Origin: Thermomonas paludicola
GTDB lineage: Bacteria; Pseudomonadota; Gammaproteobacteria; Xanthomonadales; Xanthomonadaceae
Length of the DNA: 64,000 nucleotides
Assembly: GCF_024498955.1 (NCBI RefSeq)
Contig: NZ_CP093311.1
Location: 1-64,000 of the forward strand
Direction: 5' to 3'
Part shown: positions 11,230 to 19,596 of the stretch, piece by piece
Numbering within the stretch: the first letter of the stretch is position 1
How the letters are laid out: every line of letters starts with the position of its first letter
Made by a program: the position numbers and the translations under genes
The notes under the pieces: model-generated
The model's input: only the letters and a program-made list of their open reading frames with translations
Databases searched by the model: none
What the model was told of the DNA's origin: nothing

Positions 11230-12465
11230 ATGGCGACCGTGAAGCATTCTCGACGGACTTTCCTGTGGCTCGCGTTGGCCGCGCTGCTGGTCCTGCTGGC
11301 ATGGGCCGGGATCCGGCATTGGCAGGGGCCGCGTTTGCCCGCGTATGCGGTGGTGGCACGGCCGCTGGTGCAGACCGTGGTGGCGACCGGCCGGGTGGTG
11401 TCGGTGTCGCGCGCGCAGGTGGGGAGTCAGATCAGCGGCGTGGTGGTCGAGCGCCGCGTGCGCGAGGGGGACCGGGTCAATGCCGGCGACGTGCTGGCCG
11501 TATTGCGCGACGATGACCAGCAGGCGGCGGTGCGCGAAGCCGAGGCCGCACTGGCGCAACTGCGACAGGGTTCGCGCCCGCAGGCGCAGGCAGGCTTGCG
11601 CAATGCACGGGCGACGCTGGCCCAGGCCCGCCGCGAAACCCAGCGCCGGCGCGTGCTGCTGCAGCGCCAGCTGATTGCGCGTGAAACCCTGGAGCAGGCA
11701 GAGGAGGCGGAAACCGCGGCCAGCGCGGCGCTCGCGCAGGCGCAGGCCCTGGCGGGCATGCTGGGGCCGGGAGCCCCCGGTGAAACCGTTGCGCGCGAGC
11801 GTCTGGCGGCGGCACGCGCAGCGCTGGGCAAGACGCTCATCCGCGCGCAGGTGGCGGGTACCGTGTTGACCCGCAACGCCGAACCCGGCGACGTGGTGCA
11901 ACCCGGCAAGGTGCTGTTCGAGATCGCCCGCCAGGGCGATACCGAAGTGCTGGTGCCGCTGGATGAGAAGAACCTGGGCGCCGTCGCCCTGGGTCAGCCC
12001 GCAATCTGCATCGCCGACGCCTTCCCGCAGCGTCCGTTCAAGGCCAGCGTTGCCTTCATCGCGCCCAGCGTGGACCCGCAGCGCGGCACGGTGGAGATGC
12101 GGCTGCGGGTGGCGCCGGTGCCCGCGCAACTGCGCCAGGACATGACGGTCTCGGTGAATGTGGAAACCGGCCGCCGCGAGCGCGCCCTGGTGGTTCCGAA
12201 TGACGCACTGGCAACGCGTGCAGACGGCCAGCCGATGGCGTGGGTGGTGCGCGGTGGCAAGGCGATGCACATCCAGGTCACGCTTGGCTTGCGCGGATTG
12301 GCGGCATCGGAGGTCACGCGCGGCCTGCGGGCGGGTGACGTGGTGCTGGCCGATGGCGGTGCGGGTCTCGCCGAGGGCCAGCGCGTGCGCATCCGCTTGC
12401 AGGACGCGCCGCCGGCAGGCACCGCCGAGGCAAGCCGCAACGAAATCCCGGTGCGCTTCAACTGA
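11230..12465 (+). CDS. Periplasmic adaptor of an ABC exporter (HlyD/MacA family)
   Basis: A 411-residue membrane fusion protein. One N-terminal membrane anchor (about residues 10-30) is followed by a biotinyl-lipoyl half (VGSQISGVVVERRVREGDRV, residues 58-77). A long alpha-helical hairpin rich in Ala, Arg and Gln spans about 95-195, with the second lipoyl half next (VAGTVLTRNAEPGDVVQPG). Beta-barrel and membrane-proximal domains complete it. It is separated by 2 bp from the permease gene, and the ATPase gene overlaps the permease, so all three form one exporter. The adaptor-permease-ATPase order resembles DevBCA of cyanobacteria and MacA plus a split MacB. The cargo is unknown. No outer-membrane TolC-type partner is encoded nearby. 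Confidence 0.88.
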   Translation: MATVKHSRRTFLWLALAALLVLLAWAGIRHWQGPRLPAYAVVARPLVQTVVATGRVVSVSRAQVGSQISGVVVERRVREGDRVNAGDVLAVLRDDDQQAAVREAEAALAQLRQGSRPQAQAGLRNARATLAQARRETQRRRVLLQRQLIARETLEQAEEAETAASAALAQAQALAGMLGPGAPGETVARERLAAARAALGKTLIRAQVAGTVLTRNAEPGDVVQPGKVLFEIARQGDTEVLVPLDEKNLGAVALGQPAICIADAFPQRPFKASVAFIAPSVDPQRGTVEMRLRVAPVPAQLRQDMTVSVNVETGRRERALVVPNDALATRADGQPMAWVVRGGKAMHIQVTLGLRGLAASEVTRGLRAGDVVLADGGAGLAEGQRVRIRLQDAPPAGTAEASRNEIPVRFN

Positions 12466-12467
12466 CC

Positions 12468-13670
12468 ATGTGGATCCAATGGACGCTGGCGGTTCGCTTT
12501 CTGCGCGAAGGGCGCATCCAGAGTGCGCTGATCCTGGTCGGGATCGCCGTCGGCGTGGCGGTGATCGTGTTCCTGACGGCGCTGATCACCGGCCTGCAAT
12601 ACAACATCATCGACCGCACGTTGGGCACGCAGGCGCACATCAAGGTGCAGTCGCCGGATGAGGTCAATCGTGTCGCTCCCGTTGGTGCGCACGTGGTGCA
12701 GCTGATCCTGGAAACGCCGCGTGCGCAGCGGCTGCGCTCGATCAACAACTGGCAGCAGGTGCGCGATGCGCTGGACGCGATGCCGGAGGTCACCGCGGTG
12801 TCGCCCATCGTGTCCGGCCCTGCACTGGCGCGCCGCGGCGAAGCGGTGGAATCGGTGGCGCTGGTGGGCATCGATGTGGCGCGCTACACGCGGATTCTGC
12901 CGCTGCGCCAGGACATCATCGCCGGCCAGCTGCGCGTGGGTGCCGGCGAGGCCGTGATCGGCAGCCAGCTGGCGCATACGCTGGGCGTGAGCGTGGGCGA
13001 CAAGCTGCGGCTGGATGCCGGGCAAGGCGATGGCAGCGTGGTCAACATCGCCGGCATTTTCGAATTGGGCGTGCGCGAGCTGGATGCACGCTATGTCTAT
13101 CTGGACATGAAACAGGCCCAGTCGCTGCTGAACTTGCCGGGAGCGGCCACGATCATCGATGTCACCGTGCGCGACATTTTTTCCGCCGACACGGTGGCGG
13201 CGCGCATCGCGCGACTGACCGGGCTGAAAGCGGAAAGCTGGATCGAGACCAATGCGCAGTTGATGAACGCGCTGAAGTCGCAGAGCCTGTCCACCCGGAT
13301 GATCAGCTTCTTCGTGGCGGTGGCGGTGGCGCTGGGCATTGCCAGCGTATTGTTCGTCAGCGTCATCCAGCGCACGCGGGAGGTCGGCATCCTGCGCGCA
13401 ATGGGCATCACGCGTCGGCAGATGCTGGGCGTGTTCCTGATCCAGGGCGGCATCTTCGGGCTGGTCGGCTCGTTGATCGGCTCGCTGATCGGCGACGGAA
13501 TGGTGTGGTTGTTCAACAATCTCGGCCCCGGGCTGTTCTTCATTCCCTTGAGCCCGATGCTGCTGCTGGCGGCCGCATGGCTGGCCACGACGACCGGGGT
13601 GATTGCTGCCGCCATTCCGGCGCGCCGCGCCGCGCGCATGGATCCGGTACAGGCGATCCGCAATGCCTGA
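12468..13670 (+). CDS. FtsX/MacB-type ABC transporter permease
   Basis: A 400-residue inner-membrane protein. One N-terminal membrane helix (about residues 18-40) is followed by a periplasmic MacB-PCD-like domain (about 45-270), and the C-terminal FtsX domain has three helices (about 278-300, 325-350, 365-385). GILRAMGITRRQML is the coupling segment that contacts the ATPase. It lies 2 bp after the adaptor gene, and its last eight bases overlap the start of the ATPase gene, so the three are translationally coupled. Function as the membrane part of a mechanotransmission-type exporter follows from the family; the substrate is unknown. Confidence 0.88.
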   Translation: MWIQWTLAVRFLREGRIQSALILVGIAVGVAVIVFLTALITGLQYNIIDRTLGTQAHIKVQSPDEVNRVAPVGAHVVQLILETPRAQRLRSINNWQQVRDALDAMPEVTAVSPIVSGPALARRGEAVESVALVGIDVARYTRILPLRQDIIAGQLRVGAGEAVIGSQLAHTLGVSVGDKLRLDAGQGDGSVVNIAGIFELGVRELDARYVYLDMKQAQSLLNLPGAATIIDVTVRDIFSADTVAARIARLTGLKAESWIETNAQLMNALKSQSLSTRMISFFVAVAVALGIASVLFVSVIQRTREVGILRAMGITRRQMLGVFLIQGGIFGLVGSLIGSLIGDGMVWLFNNLGPGLFFIPLSPMLLLAAAWLATTTGVIAAAIPARRAARMDPVQAIRNA

Positions 13671-14361
13671 CGCCAGCCAGTCAGTCTTGCGCTTGCAGGG
13701 GCTGCGCAAGTCCTACAACGTCGGCAAGCCGAATGAAGTGGAAGTCCTGCACGGCATCGACCTGAACTTGGCGCGGCATGATTTTGCCGCGCTCGTGGGC
13801 GCATCGGGTTCCGGCAAAAGCACCCTGCTCAACATCATCGGCCTGCTGGACGTGCCCACCGCGGGCGAGCTGTTCTTGCTGGGCGAACCGACCATCGGCA
13901 TGGATGATGCGCGGCGCACGGCGCTGCGCGGCAGTGCGATTGGCTTCGTGTTCCAGTTCCATCACCTGCTTTCCGCGTTCACCGCGCTGGAAAACGTGCT
14001 GATGCCGCTGATGGTGGCCAAGGGCAAGCCGTCGGCCGCCGACCGCGATCTGGCGCGCAGCCTGCTGGCGGAGGTGGGGATGGACGCATTCGCCGACCGC
14101 AAGCCGGGCGAACTGTCTGGCGGCCAGCAGCAGCGGGTGGCGGTGGCGCGTGCGTTGGTCACCCGGCCGGCGCTGCTGCTGGCCGATGAGCCTACCGGCA
14201 ATCTTGACAGCCAATCGGCGCAGGACGTGTTCGCGCTGTTTCGACGCTCGAATGAAAAGTTCGGCTGCGCGGTGTTGCTGGTGACCCACGACACGCGCCT
14301 GTCCGACGCCTGCGATCGCGTGGTGACGTTGCGCGATGGCTTGATCCTGGCAGACGCATGA
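13663..14361 (+). CDS. ABC transporter ATP-binding protein
   Basis: The 232-residue ATPase of the exporter. The Walker A is GASGSGKST (near residue 46), the Q-loop lies in FVFQFHHLL, and the signature is LSGGQQQRVAVARAL. The Walker B is LLLADEPTGNLD, and the H-loop histidine is in LLVTHD. The sequence falls with LolD/MacB/DevA-type ATPases. The start at 13663 overlaps the end of the permease gene by eight bases; the longer open frame upstream only shadows the permease. It is the last gene of the three-gene unit. Confidence 0.93.
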   Translation: MPDASQSVLRLQGLRKSYNVGKPNEVEVLHGIDLNLARHDFAALVGASGSGKSTLLNIIGLLDVPTAGELFLLGEPTIGMDDARRTALRGSAIGFVFQFHHLLSAFTALENVLMPLMVAKGKPSAADRDLARSLLAEVGMDAFADRKPGELSGGQQQRVAVARALVTRPALLLADEPTGNLDSQSAQDVFALFRRSNEKFGCAVLLVTHDTRLSDACDRVVTLRDGLILADA

Positions 14362-14378
14362 CGCGCAACGCTGGTAGG

Positions 14379-14409
14379 GCACCGGCCGGCACAAGGGCGC
14401 GGCCGGTGC
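14379..14409. terminator. GC-rich hairpin between convergent genes
   Basis: GCACCGGCCG and CGGCCGGTGC (10-bp perfect arms) are separated by 11 bases, between the exporter ATPase and the DUF1328 gene. There is no clear T-run on either side. It may stop transcription from either direction, but only the stem is evident. Confidence 0.4.
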
Positions 14410-14423
14410 AAAACGCCCGCTGG

Positions 14424-14597
14424 TTACGTCATCTTCTTGAAGATCGTCACCCCGAGCAGGAACAGCACCACGGCGATGAGGATGGCCGCCCAGAACAGGA
14501 ACTTGGCGATGCCGAACGCGCCGCCGGCGATGCCGCCAAAACCGAGCACGCCGGCGATGACGCCGATGATGGCAAAAATGATGGCCCACTTGATCAT
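14424..14597 (-). CDS. DUF1328 small membrane protein (YtjA type)
   Basis: A 57-residue peptide that begins MIKWAIIFAIIGVIAGVLGF and ends in TIFKKMT, which is the DUF1328/YtjA family pattern. Two hydrophobic helices span nearly the whole length, separated by a glycine-rich FGGIAGGAFG turn. GGGAG lies about eleven bases before the start. The family is widespread in Proteobacteria; its role is unknown, and membrane stress is often suspected. The identification rests on sequence pattern and is fairly secure. It is transcribed toward the ABC exporter, with phhA 84 bp behind it on the same strand. Confidence 0.88.
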   Translation of the reverse strand: MIKWAIIFAIIGVIAGVLGFGGIAGGAFGIAKFLFWAAILIAVVLFLLGVTIFKKMT

Positions 14598-14681
14598 GCT
14601 GGCGGTGCTCCCGTACGGATGGTCGTGTGACGAAAGCCTGCCTCTGCCCGCGTCGAGCCAGCGTGAATGCGGGTTGCCGAA

Positions 14682-15578
14682 TCAGACGTCGGCGTTCTGC
14701 GCCCAGCCCTCGCCCGTGCCGCGATGGAGGACCCCATCGGTGTCCAGCACGGTTCCGGCCGGGATGGTGTCTTGCCCGGCCAGGCGCGCATAGAGCGGCG
14801 CGAAGTCCGGCAGGGTGGCGTCGATCAACTGCTCGAAACTGTCGATCACGAAATACGTTTTTTGATAACTGTCGATGCGATAGCGGGTGCGCATCACGCG
14901 TTCCAGGTCGAAGCCGATCCGGTTCGGTGCCGGGCTTTCCAGGCAGTGGATGGATTCGCCCTTGGAACTGACGATGCCGGCGCCGTAGATGCGCAGCCCG
15001 TCCGCCTGTCGAATCAGCCCGAATTCCACCGTGTACCAGTACAGCCGCGCCAGCTGCATCAGTGCTTCCGGCCCAAAACCATGCGCCTTCACTCCGCCCT
15101 TGCCGTAGGCCTCCAGGTAGTCGGCGAACATCGGGTCCATCAGCAATGGCACGTGGCCGAACAGGTCGTGGAACAGGTCGGGTTCTTCGATGTAGTCGAT
15201 CTGCTCCGGTTTGCGGATCCACCAGCTCACCGGGAAGCGGCGGTTGGCCAGATGGGTGAAGAAATCCAGTTCCGGCAGCAGCCCTTCCACGCCGACGATC
15301 CGCCAGCCGGTGGTTGCGGCCAGCGCGGCGTTCAACTCGCTGAATTTCGGGATGCGGTCGGGCGTCATCCCCATCGTGTCCTGCGCGCGCAGGAACGCAT
15401 CGCAGGCGCGGCCGGGCAGGATCTCGCGCTGGCGCGCGTAGAGCTGCTGCCACACCGCATGATCGGTCGTGTCATAGCTGTCCCAGGGCTGCTCGACGGT
15501 GCCGGTGGCATACACGGGCACCGAGCCGCGATCGGTCTGGATGCTTTCAAGGCGGCGGGGCTGCGGCTGTGCGGACAT
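14682..15578 (-). CDS. phhA: Phenylalanine 4-monooxygenase
   Basis: A pterin- and iron-dependent hydroxylase that converts phenylalanine to tyrosine. The protein has 298 residues, typical of bacterial PhhA. The iron ligands are visible: both histidines in the HDLFGHVPLL segment and the glutamate in YWYTVEFGLI. The pterin-binding region surrounds PDLFHDLF. The start at 15578 (MSAQPQPRRLES) was chosen; the longer open frame runs back into the regulatory region. The divergent Lrp/AsnC gene 124 bp away is the expected regulator. A GTP cyclohydrolase I gene, the first enzyme of pterin synthesis, lies 2.3 kb away at 17840. Confidence 0.95.
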   Translation of the reverse strand: MSAQPQPRRLESIQTDRGSVPVYATGTVEQPWDSYDTTDHAVWQQLYARQREILPGRACDAFLRAQDTMGMTPDRIPKFSELNAALAATTGWRIVGVEGLLPELDFFTHLANRRFPVSWWIRKPEQIDYIEEPDLFHDLFGHVPLLMDPMFADYLEAYGKGGVKAHGFGPEALMQLARLYWYTVEFGLIRQADGLRIYGAGIVSSKGESIHCLESPAPNRIGFDLERVMRTRYRIDSYQKTYFVIDSFEQLIDATLPDFAPLYARLAGQDTIPAGTVLDTDGVLHRGTGEGWAQNADV

Positions 15579-15634
15579 GGCGGCGAAGGAAGTGGTGTTC
15601 TCCACAGGGTAGGCGCAACGCCGCGCAAGATGTC

Positions 15635-15646
15635 TGCAAAATTGCA
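15635..15646. promoter_or_regulatory. Possible Lrp/AsnC operator between phhA and its regulator
   Basis: TGCAAAATTGCA is a near-perfect 12-bp palindrome (10 of 12 positions symmetric) inside the divergent intergenic region. AT-rich dyads of this kind are typical targets of Lrp/AsnC proteins. It is a candidate only. Confidence 0.45.
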
Positions 15647-15702
15647 TGGCATCGCCAGAATGAAGCAATATTCCTTCTCTTTATCGGTGATTATCGGAAC
15701 AA

Positions 15703-16185
15703 ATGAGCGCCGTCACCCTGGATCGGATCGATCTGACCCTGCTCGCCGAGCTGCAGCGGGCGGGACGCCAGACCAACGCGGAGCTGGCCGAACGGGTGCA
15801 CCTGTCGGCCTCGGCCTGCCTGCGGCGGGTGCAGCGGCTTGAGCGTGAGGGGGTGATCGTCGGCTACCGCGCCGAGGTCGATCCCGAGCGGCTGGGGTTG
15901 GGCCTGCAGGCGTTCGTGCGGGTGCAGTTGAAGAGCCACGACGCCGAGCGCATCGACAGCTTCGCCCGCCAGGTCAACGCCTGGCCGGAAGTGGTGGCCT
16001 GCCATGCCTTGACCGGCGACATGGACTACCTGCTGCACGTGGTGGTGCGCAACCTGGAGCACTTCTCGCGCTTCCTGCTGGACAAGCTGCTGGCGCAGGC
16101 GGAGGTGGACGACGTCAACTCCAGCTTCGTGCTGCGCACGGTCAAGCGCGCGCAGGCGCTGCCGCTGGAGGCGGACGCCGGCTGA
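15703..16185 (+). CDS. Lrp/AsnC family transcriptional regulator
   Basis: A 160-residue DNA-binding protein. The N-terminal helix-turn-helix (residues 5-60) contains LQRAGRQTNAELAERVHLS and the recognition helix SACLRRVQRLEREG. The C-terminal RAM domain (about 70-150) contains VVACHALTGDMDYLLHVV, the usual effector-binding turn. It is divergent from phhA, which makes it the likely activator of phenylalanine hydroxylation in response to aromatic amino acids. The context is the only evidence for the effector. Confidence 0.92.
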   Translation: MSAVTLDRIDLTLLAELQRAGRQTNAELAERVHLSASACLRRVQRLEREGVIVGYRAEVDPERLGLGLQAFVRVQLKSHDAERIDSFARQVNAWPEVVACHALTGDMDYLLHVVVRNLEHFSRFLLDKLLAQAEVDDVNSSFVLRTVKRAQALPLEADAG

Positions 16186-16197
16186 GTTGGCGCGGCG

Positions 16198-17706
16198 CTA
16201 CAGCTGCGCCTGCAGCGCCAGCAGGCCGCGGTCGCGGCCAATGGCTGCCGCCGCCACCAGCACATCGTCGCGGTAGTAGCGCGCCAGGCAGTCATGGGCG
16301 GCGGGATCGCCGTCCACTTCGATCCGGTTCCAACCGCTGCCGTGGCCGAGGTAGCGCAGGTCGGTGCCGTAGTGGTGGGTCCAGAAGAACGGGGGGTCAT
16401 CGAACGCGCGATCGAAGCCCAGCATGTTGTCGGCCACGCACTGGCCCTGCCGCTGCGCGTGCACCCAATGTTCGACCCGCGCGCGCCCCTGCCCATGGGG
16501 ATAACAGGCGACATCGCCTGCCGCGTACACGCCGTCTGCCGAGGTGCGCAGGCGATCATCGACCAGGATGCCGTTGTCCACCGCCAATCCTGCCGCTTGG
16601 GCCAGCGCGATGCGCGGCCTGACGCCCACCCCAACCAGCACCGCATCTGCCGTCACCTGGCTGCCGTCGGACAGGTGCAGGCGTTCTCCGTCGAAACGCA
16701 GCGCGTGCACGCCCAAGTGGAAGCGCACGCCATGCCCGCGGTGCAGGCCGGTGATGTGTTCGGCCAGTTGCGGTCCAAGGATGCGCTGCAGCGGCAGCGT
16801 TTCCGGGGCGATGACATGCACGGCAAGGCCGCGTTCGCGCAGCGCTGAAGCGGCTTCCATGCCGATGAAACCAGCGCCGATGACGGCGACCGATCGGGCA
16901 TCGGCAATGCCGGCGAGTAGCGCATTGGCATCGGCCAGCGAGCGCAGGCTGAAGACGTTGGAACGGTCGAACCCGGGCAATGGAATGTGAATCGGTTCGG
17001 CGCCGGTGGCCAGCACCAGCGCATCGTAGATGAAGGTATCGCCGGCGCGCGTGGTGATTTGCTTCGCAGCCACATCCAGCGCGGTGGCTTCGCAATCCAG
17101 GCGCAGGTCGATGGCATGTGCTTGGTAGAACTCGGCAGGCTGCAGTGGAATCCAATCCGCTGCCGCAGTGCCGGCGAGGTAGTCCTTGGACAGATTGGGC
17201 CGGTCGCAGGGAGGATCCGCCTCCGCGCTGAGCATGGTCAGGCGCCCAGTGAACCCCAGCCCGCGCAGGCGTTCGGCGCAGGCAAACGCGGCTGCGCCGC
17301 CACCAACCAGCAGCACATGCCCGGGTGGATGCGCGGGTGCTGCGATCGCCGGCGTTGCATAGGCCGTGCTTTCGAGCGCGTGCACGAACACGCGATCCCC
17401 ATCCCGCTCCACCGTCCAGCAGGCCAGAGGTGCGAAGGCCGGCGCTTTCAGCGCAGCTCCGGTGCGCAGGCTGAAGCAGGCGTGATGCCAGGGACAGGTA
17501 ACGGTCTCGCCATCGACCCGCCCCTCCGCCAGCGGCCCGCCGTAATGCGTGCAGCTGCCAGACACCGCGTGCAGTTCGCCATCCAGGCGGCTCAACAGCA
17601 CCGGCGTGCCGTCAACGTGCCCGGCCAGCATCCCGCCAACGGGAATGTCCGCCAGCAGGACGCCACGGCTGAAGTCGGGGCCGGAAACAGCGGTTGCCTG
17701 TCCCAT
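16198..17706 (-). CDS. Rieske-FAD/NAD(P)-dependent oxidoreductase (AIF-like)
   Basis: A 502-residue soluble flavoprotein. An N-terminal Rieske domain (about residues 10-105) binds a 2Fe-2S cluster through C52 and H54 (CTH) and C71 and H74 (CPWH). A Pyr_redox_2 domain follows, with the FAD Rossmann motif VLLVGGGAAAFACAERL near residue 130, the NAD-binding VIGAGFIGMEAA near 280 and a C-terminal reductase dimerisation domain. The start at 17706 has GAGGAG nine bases upstream. The layout matches AIF-like/nitrite-reductase-type ferredoxin reductases; the acceptor is unknown. It is divergent from folE and the ECF sigma gene, and the shared intergenic region carries mirrored ECF-like promoters. Confidence 0.88.
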   Translation of the reverse strand: MGQATAVSGPDFSRGVLLADIPVGGMLAGHVDGTPVLLSRLDGELHAVSGSCTHYGGPLAEGRVDGETVTCPWHHACFSLRTGAALKAPAFAPLACWTVERDGDRVFVHALESTAYATPAIAAPAHPPGHVLLVGGGAAAFACAERLRGLGFTGRLTMLSAEADPPCDRPNLSKDYLAGTAAADWIPLQPAEFYQAHAIDLRLDCEATALDVAAKQITTRAGDTFIYDALVLATGAEPIHIPLPGFDRSNVFSLRSLADANALLAGIADARSVAVIGAGFIGMEAASALRERGLAVHVIAPETLPLQRILGPQLAEHITGLHRGHGVRFHLGVHALRFDGERLHLSDGSQVTADAVLVGVGVRPRIALAQAAGLAVDNGILVDDRLRTSADGVYAAGDVACYPHGQGRARVEHWVHAQRQGQCVADNMLGFDRAFDDPPFFWTHHYGTDLRYLGHGSGWNRIEVDGDPAAHDCLARYYRDDVLVAAAAIGRDRGLLALQAQL

Positions 17707-17751
17707 GGTGCGTTCTCCTCGATGTCGCATTGCATCAAGCATGCTCCCCCC

Positions 17752-17778
17752 ATTGATGCAGAATGCGTGAAGAGGTTC
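17752..17778 (-). promoter_or_regulatory. Candidate ECF-sigma promoter for the Rieske reductase
   Basis: Read on the minus strand, GAACCT (17778-17773) is followed by a 16-bp spacer and TCAAT (17756-17752). This resembles the GGAACTT/TCAAA pattern of RpoE-like ECF sigma factors. It shares the palindrome at 17773-17788 with the opposite promoter. Confidence 0.5.
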
Positions 17779-17788
17779 CCGGGAACCT
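17773..17788. repeat. 16-bp perfect palindrome joining two divergent promoters
   Basis: AGGTTCCCGGGAACCT reads identically on both strands, so each half supplies a GGGAACCT -35-like element for one direction. A regulator binding site is an alternative reading. Confidence 0.75.
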
Positions 17789-17809
17789 TTTTTGTCCGGC
17801 GGCATCTGC
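17783..17809 (+). promoter_or_regulatory. Candidate ECF-sigma promoter for folE-sigma operon
   Basis: GAACCT (17783-17788), a 16-bp spacer and TCTGC (17805-17809) match the GAACTT/TCTGA form of RpoE-like promoters. It would start a transcript about 20 bp before folE, in an operon that itself encodes an ECF sigma factor, which suggests autoregulation. Confidence 0.5.
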
Positions 17810-17839
17810 CTGAGCAAGATCCCGACTTGGAACACGGAC

Positions 17840-18463
17840 ATGCTCAATCCTCTGCAAGACGTTTCGATGCAGCCGGTCACGCTGCAGGACACCTTCGATG
17901 AAGCGCGCCCCAGCCGGGCCGAGGCCGAGGCGGCGGTATGCACGCTCATTCGCTGGGCTGGCGACTCACCCGCGCGCGAGGGCCTGCGCGATACCCCGGC
18001 GCGGGTGGTGCGCGCTTACGAAGAATGGTTCGGCGGCTACGCCAGGAGTCCTGCCAAGATCCTCGGCCGCCGCTTCGAACGCACCGGCTATGACGATCTC
18101 GTATTGCTGCGTGACATACCGCTGCACTCGGTCTGCGAACACCATATGGCGCCGATCACCGGGGTGGCGCACGTGGCCTATCTACCGGGCGAACAGGTAG
18201 TGGGGTTGTCGAAGCTGGCGCGACTGGTGGACGCGTATGCGCGCCGGCTGCAGATCCAGGAGCGGCTGACCGTGGAGATTGCCGAGGCGCTGCAACGGGA
18301 ACTGCAGCCACGTGGGGTCGCGGTGGTGATTCGCGCCAGTCACGGCTGCATGACCACGCGTGGCGTAAATGTACACGGCAGCGTGATGATCACCCGTCGG
18401 CTGCTTGGAGCGTTTGACCGCGAGCCGTGGCGCAGCGATATCCTCGCGGCGATGGCGGGCTGA
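17840..18463 (+). CDS. folE: GTP cyclohydrolase I (paralog in the ECF operon)
   Basis: This enzyme opens the imidazole ring of GTP to give 7,8-dihydroneopterin triphosphate, the first step to folate and pterin cofactors. It has 207 residues from ATG 17840; ATG 17867 is also possible. The zinc ligands are present: C and H in [12 protein letters not shown] and the second Cys in SHGCMTTRG. The Q-E pair of the active site lies in [15 protein letters not shown]. It is one of two folE genes in this window (the other is at 35024), and the two are clearly diverged. Here it heads an operon with an ECF sigma factor, which suggests conditional pterin supply. phhA nearby needs a pterin cofactor. Confidence 0.93.
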   Translation: MLNPLQDVSMQPVTLQDTFDEARPSRAEAEAAVCTLIRWAGDSPAREGLRDTPARVVRAYEEWFGGYARSPAKILGRRFERTGYDDLVLLRDIPLHSVCEHHMAPITGVAHVAYLPGEQVVGLSKLARLVDAYARRLQIQERLTVEIAEALQRELQPRGVAVVIRASHGCMTTRGVNVHGSVMITRRLLGAFDREPWRSDILAAMAG

Positions 18464-18497
18464 GCCAACACGTAGATCCAGAACCAGGGGCAAGGTC

Positions 18498-19205
18498 ATG
18501 ACCACACAGCAGATGAGCGCCGCGCACGACTATGCGGCGCTGGACGACGCGGCGCTGGTGCGCTGCGTGCAGGCCGGCGAGCGCGGGGCATTCCGGCAGA
18601 TCATGAAACGCTGCAACCAGCGCATGTTCCGGATGGTGCGCGGCGTGCTGCAGAACGACTCGGAAGCCGAAGACGTGGTGCAGGAGGCCTACGTCCATGC
18701 CTTCGAGAACATCAACGGCTTTCGCGGTGACGCGTCGCTGGCCACCTGGTTGACCCGGATCGCACTCAATGAAGCCTATGGCCGCCTGCGTCGGAGGCGC
18801 GAGACGATGACCATCGATCGGTTTGAAACCAGCGAAGCGGCGAGTGACAACGTGCTGAGTTTTCCCAATCGCAGCGGCGGCGACGATCCGGCGGACGTGG
18901 CGGCGCGCGCGCAGTTGCGGCACCTGCTGGAGCGCGCCGTCGACGGACTGCCGGAAGCATTCCGGATGGTGTATCTGCTGCGCGAGATCGAAGGGTGCAC
19001 GGTGCAGGAAACCGCAACCGCGCTCGGCTTGCGCGTGGAAACCGTGAAGACCCGCCTGCATCGGGCGCGACGCCTGTTGCGCAATGCCATCAGCGACAGC
19101 ATCGGCGCGGCGCGTGGCGACGCATTCCAGTTCCTGGGCGCCCGCTGCGAACGCATGACCGAGGCGGTGCTGATGCGCATCGGCCGCCATCCAGGCCCGG
19201 CGTGA
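18498..19205 (+). CDS. ECF-family RNA polymerase sigma factor
   Basis: A 235-residue alternative sigma factor. Region 2 includes SEAEDVVQEAYVHAFENI and the -10-binding WLTRIALNEAYGRLRRRR. Region 4 contains LPEAFRMVYLLREIEGCTV and the helix-turn-helix ALGLRVETVKTRLHRARRLL. The C-terminal tail of about 35 residues is longer than in minimal ECF factors. No zinc-binding anti-sigma gene is adjacent; the next two genes encode small membrane proteins that could play that part, but this is speculation. The start at 18498 is 34 bp after folE, on the same transcript. ECF-like promoters upstream of folE and the Rieske gene are its obvious candidate targets. Confidence 0.92.
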   Translation: MTTQQMSAAHDYAALDDAALVRCVQAGERGAFRQIMKRCNQRMFRMVRGVLQNDSEAEDVVQEAYVHAFENINGFRGDASLATWLTRIALNEAYGRLRRRRETMTIDRFETSEAASDNVLSFPNRSGGDDPADVAARAQLRHLLERAVDGLPEAFRMVYLLREIEGCTVQETATALGLRVETVKTRLHRARRLLRNAISDSIGAARGDAFQFLGARCERMTEAVLMRIGRHPGPA

Positions 19206-19251
19206 TCCGCTCAGCGCCGCGACATCAATCAGTCATCACAAGGGGAGCGTC

Positions 19252-19596
19252 ATGTTGAAGTACGCATTGCTGGTGTTTTTCGTGGGCGCATTGGGTGGCC
19301 TGTTCATGGCCACGTTCGTGTTGCGCGGCAAGCTGGCGCCGTGGGTGGTTTCGCTGCTGCATGCCTTGCTCGGGGCCAGCGGGTTGATCCTGTTGTTCCT
19401 CGCCGTCCTCAATGCCGAAGGCGGCATGTTGGCGATGGTGGCATTGGGCGTCCTGGTGGTGACCGCGTTGTTCGGGTTCTATCTGGCCACCATGCACCTG
19501 CATCAGCGGGTGGCGCTGAAAAAAGTGGTGCTGACGCACGCGGGCTTTGCGGTGACCGGCGTGACCACGCTGATCATCGCCATCCTGATGTCATGA
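19252..19596 (+). CDS. Four-helix membrane protein, unknown function
   Basis: A 114-residue protein made of four hydrophobic helices (about residues 2-24, 30-53, 58-80 and 90-113) with short loops. The pattern LKYALLVFFVGALGGLFMA at the start is an N-in membrane anchor. AGGGGAG precedes the ATG. The stop overlaps the start of the next gene (ATGA), so the pair is translationally coupled. I cannot assign a family with confidence. Its place behind an ECF sigma gene allows a regulatory or redox-membrane role. Confidence 0.75.
   Translation: MLKYALLVFFVGALGGLFMATFVLRGKLAPWVVSLLHALLGASGLILLFLAVLNAEGGMLAMVALGVLVVTALFGFYLATMHLHQRVALKKVVLTHAGFAVTGVTTLIIAILMS

Noticed and set aside
9880..12270. Minus-strand open frame of 796 codons bridging fbp and the exporter adaptor
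   Set aside because: It overlaps two real genes in the wrong frame and has a skewed composition.
17773..17793. Rho-independent terminator at the palindrome followed by six T
   Set aside because: The palindrome has no loop, lies between divergent gene starts and has no transcript to end; mirrored promoter elements explain it better.
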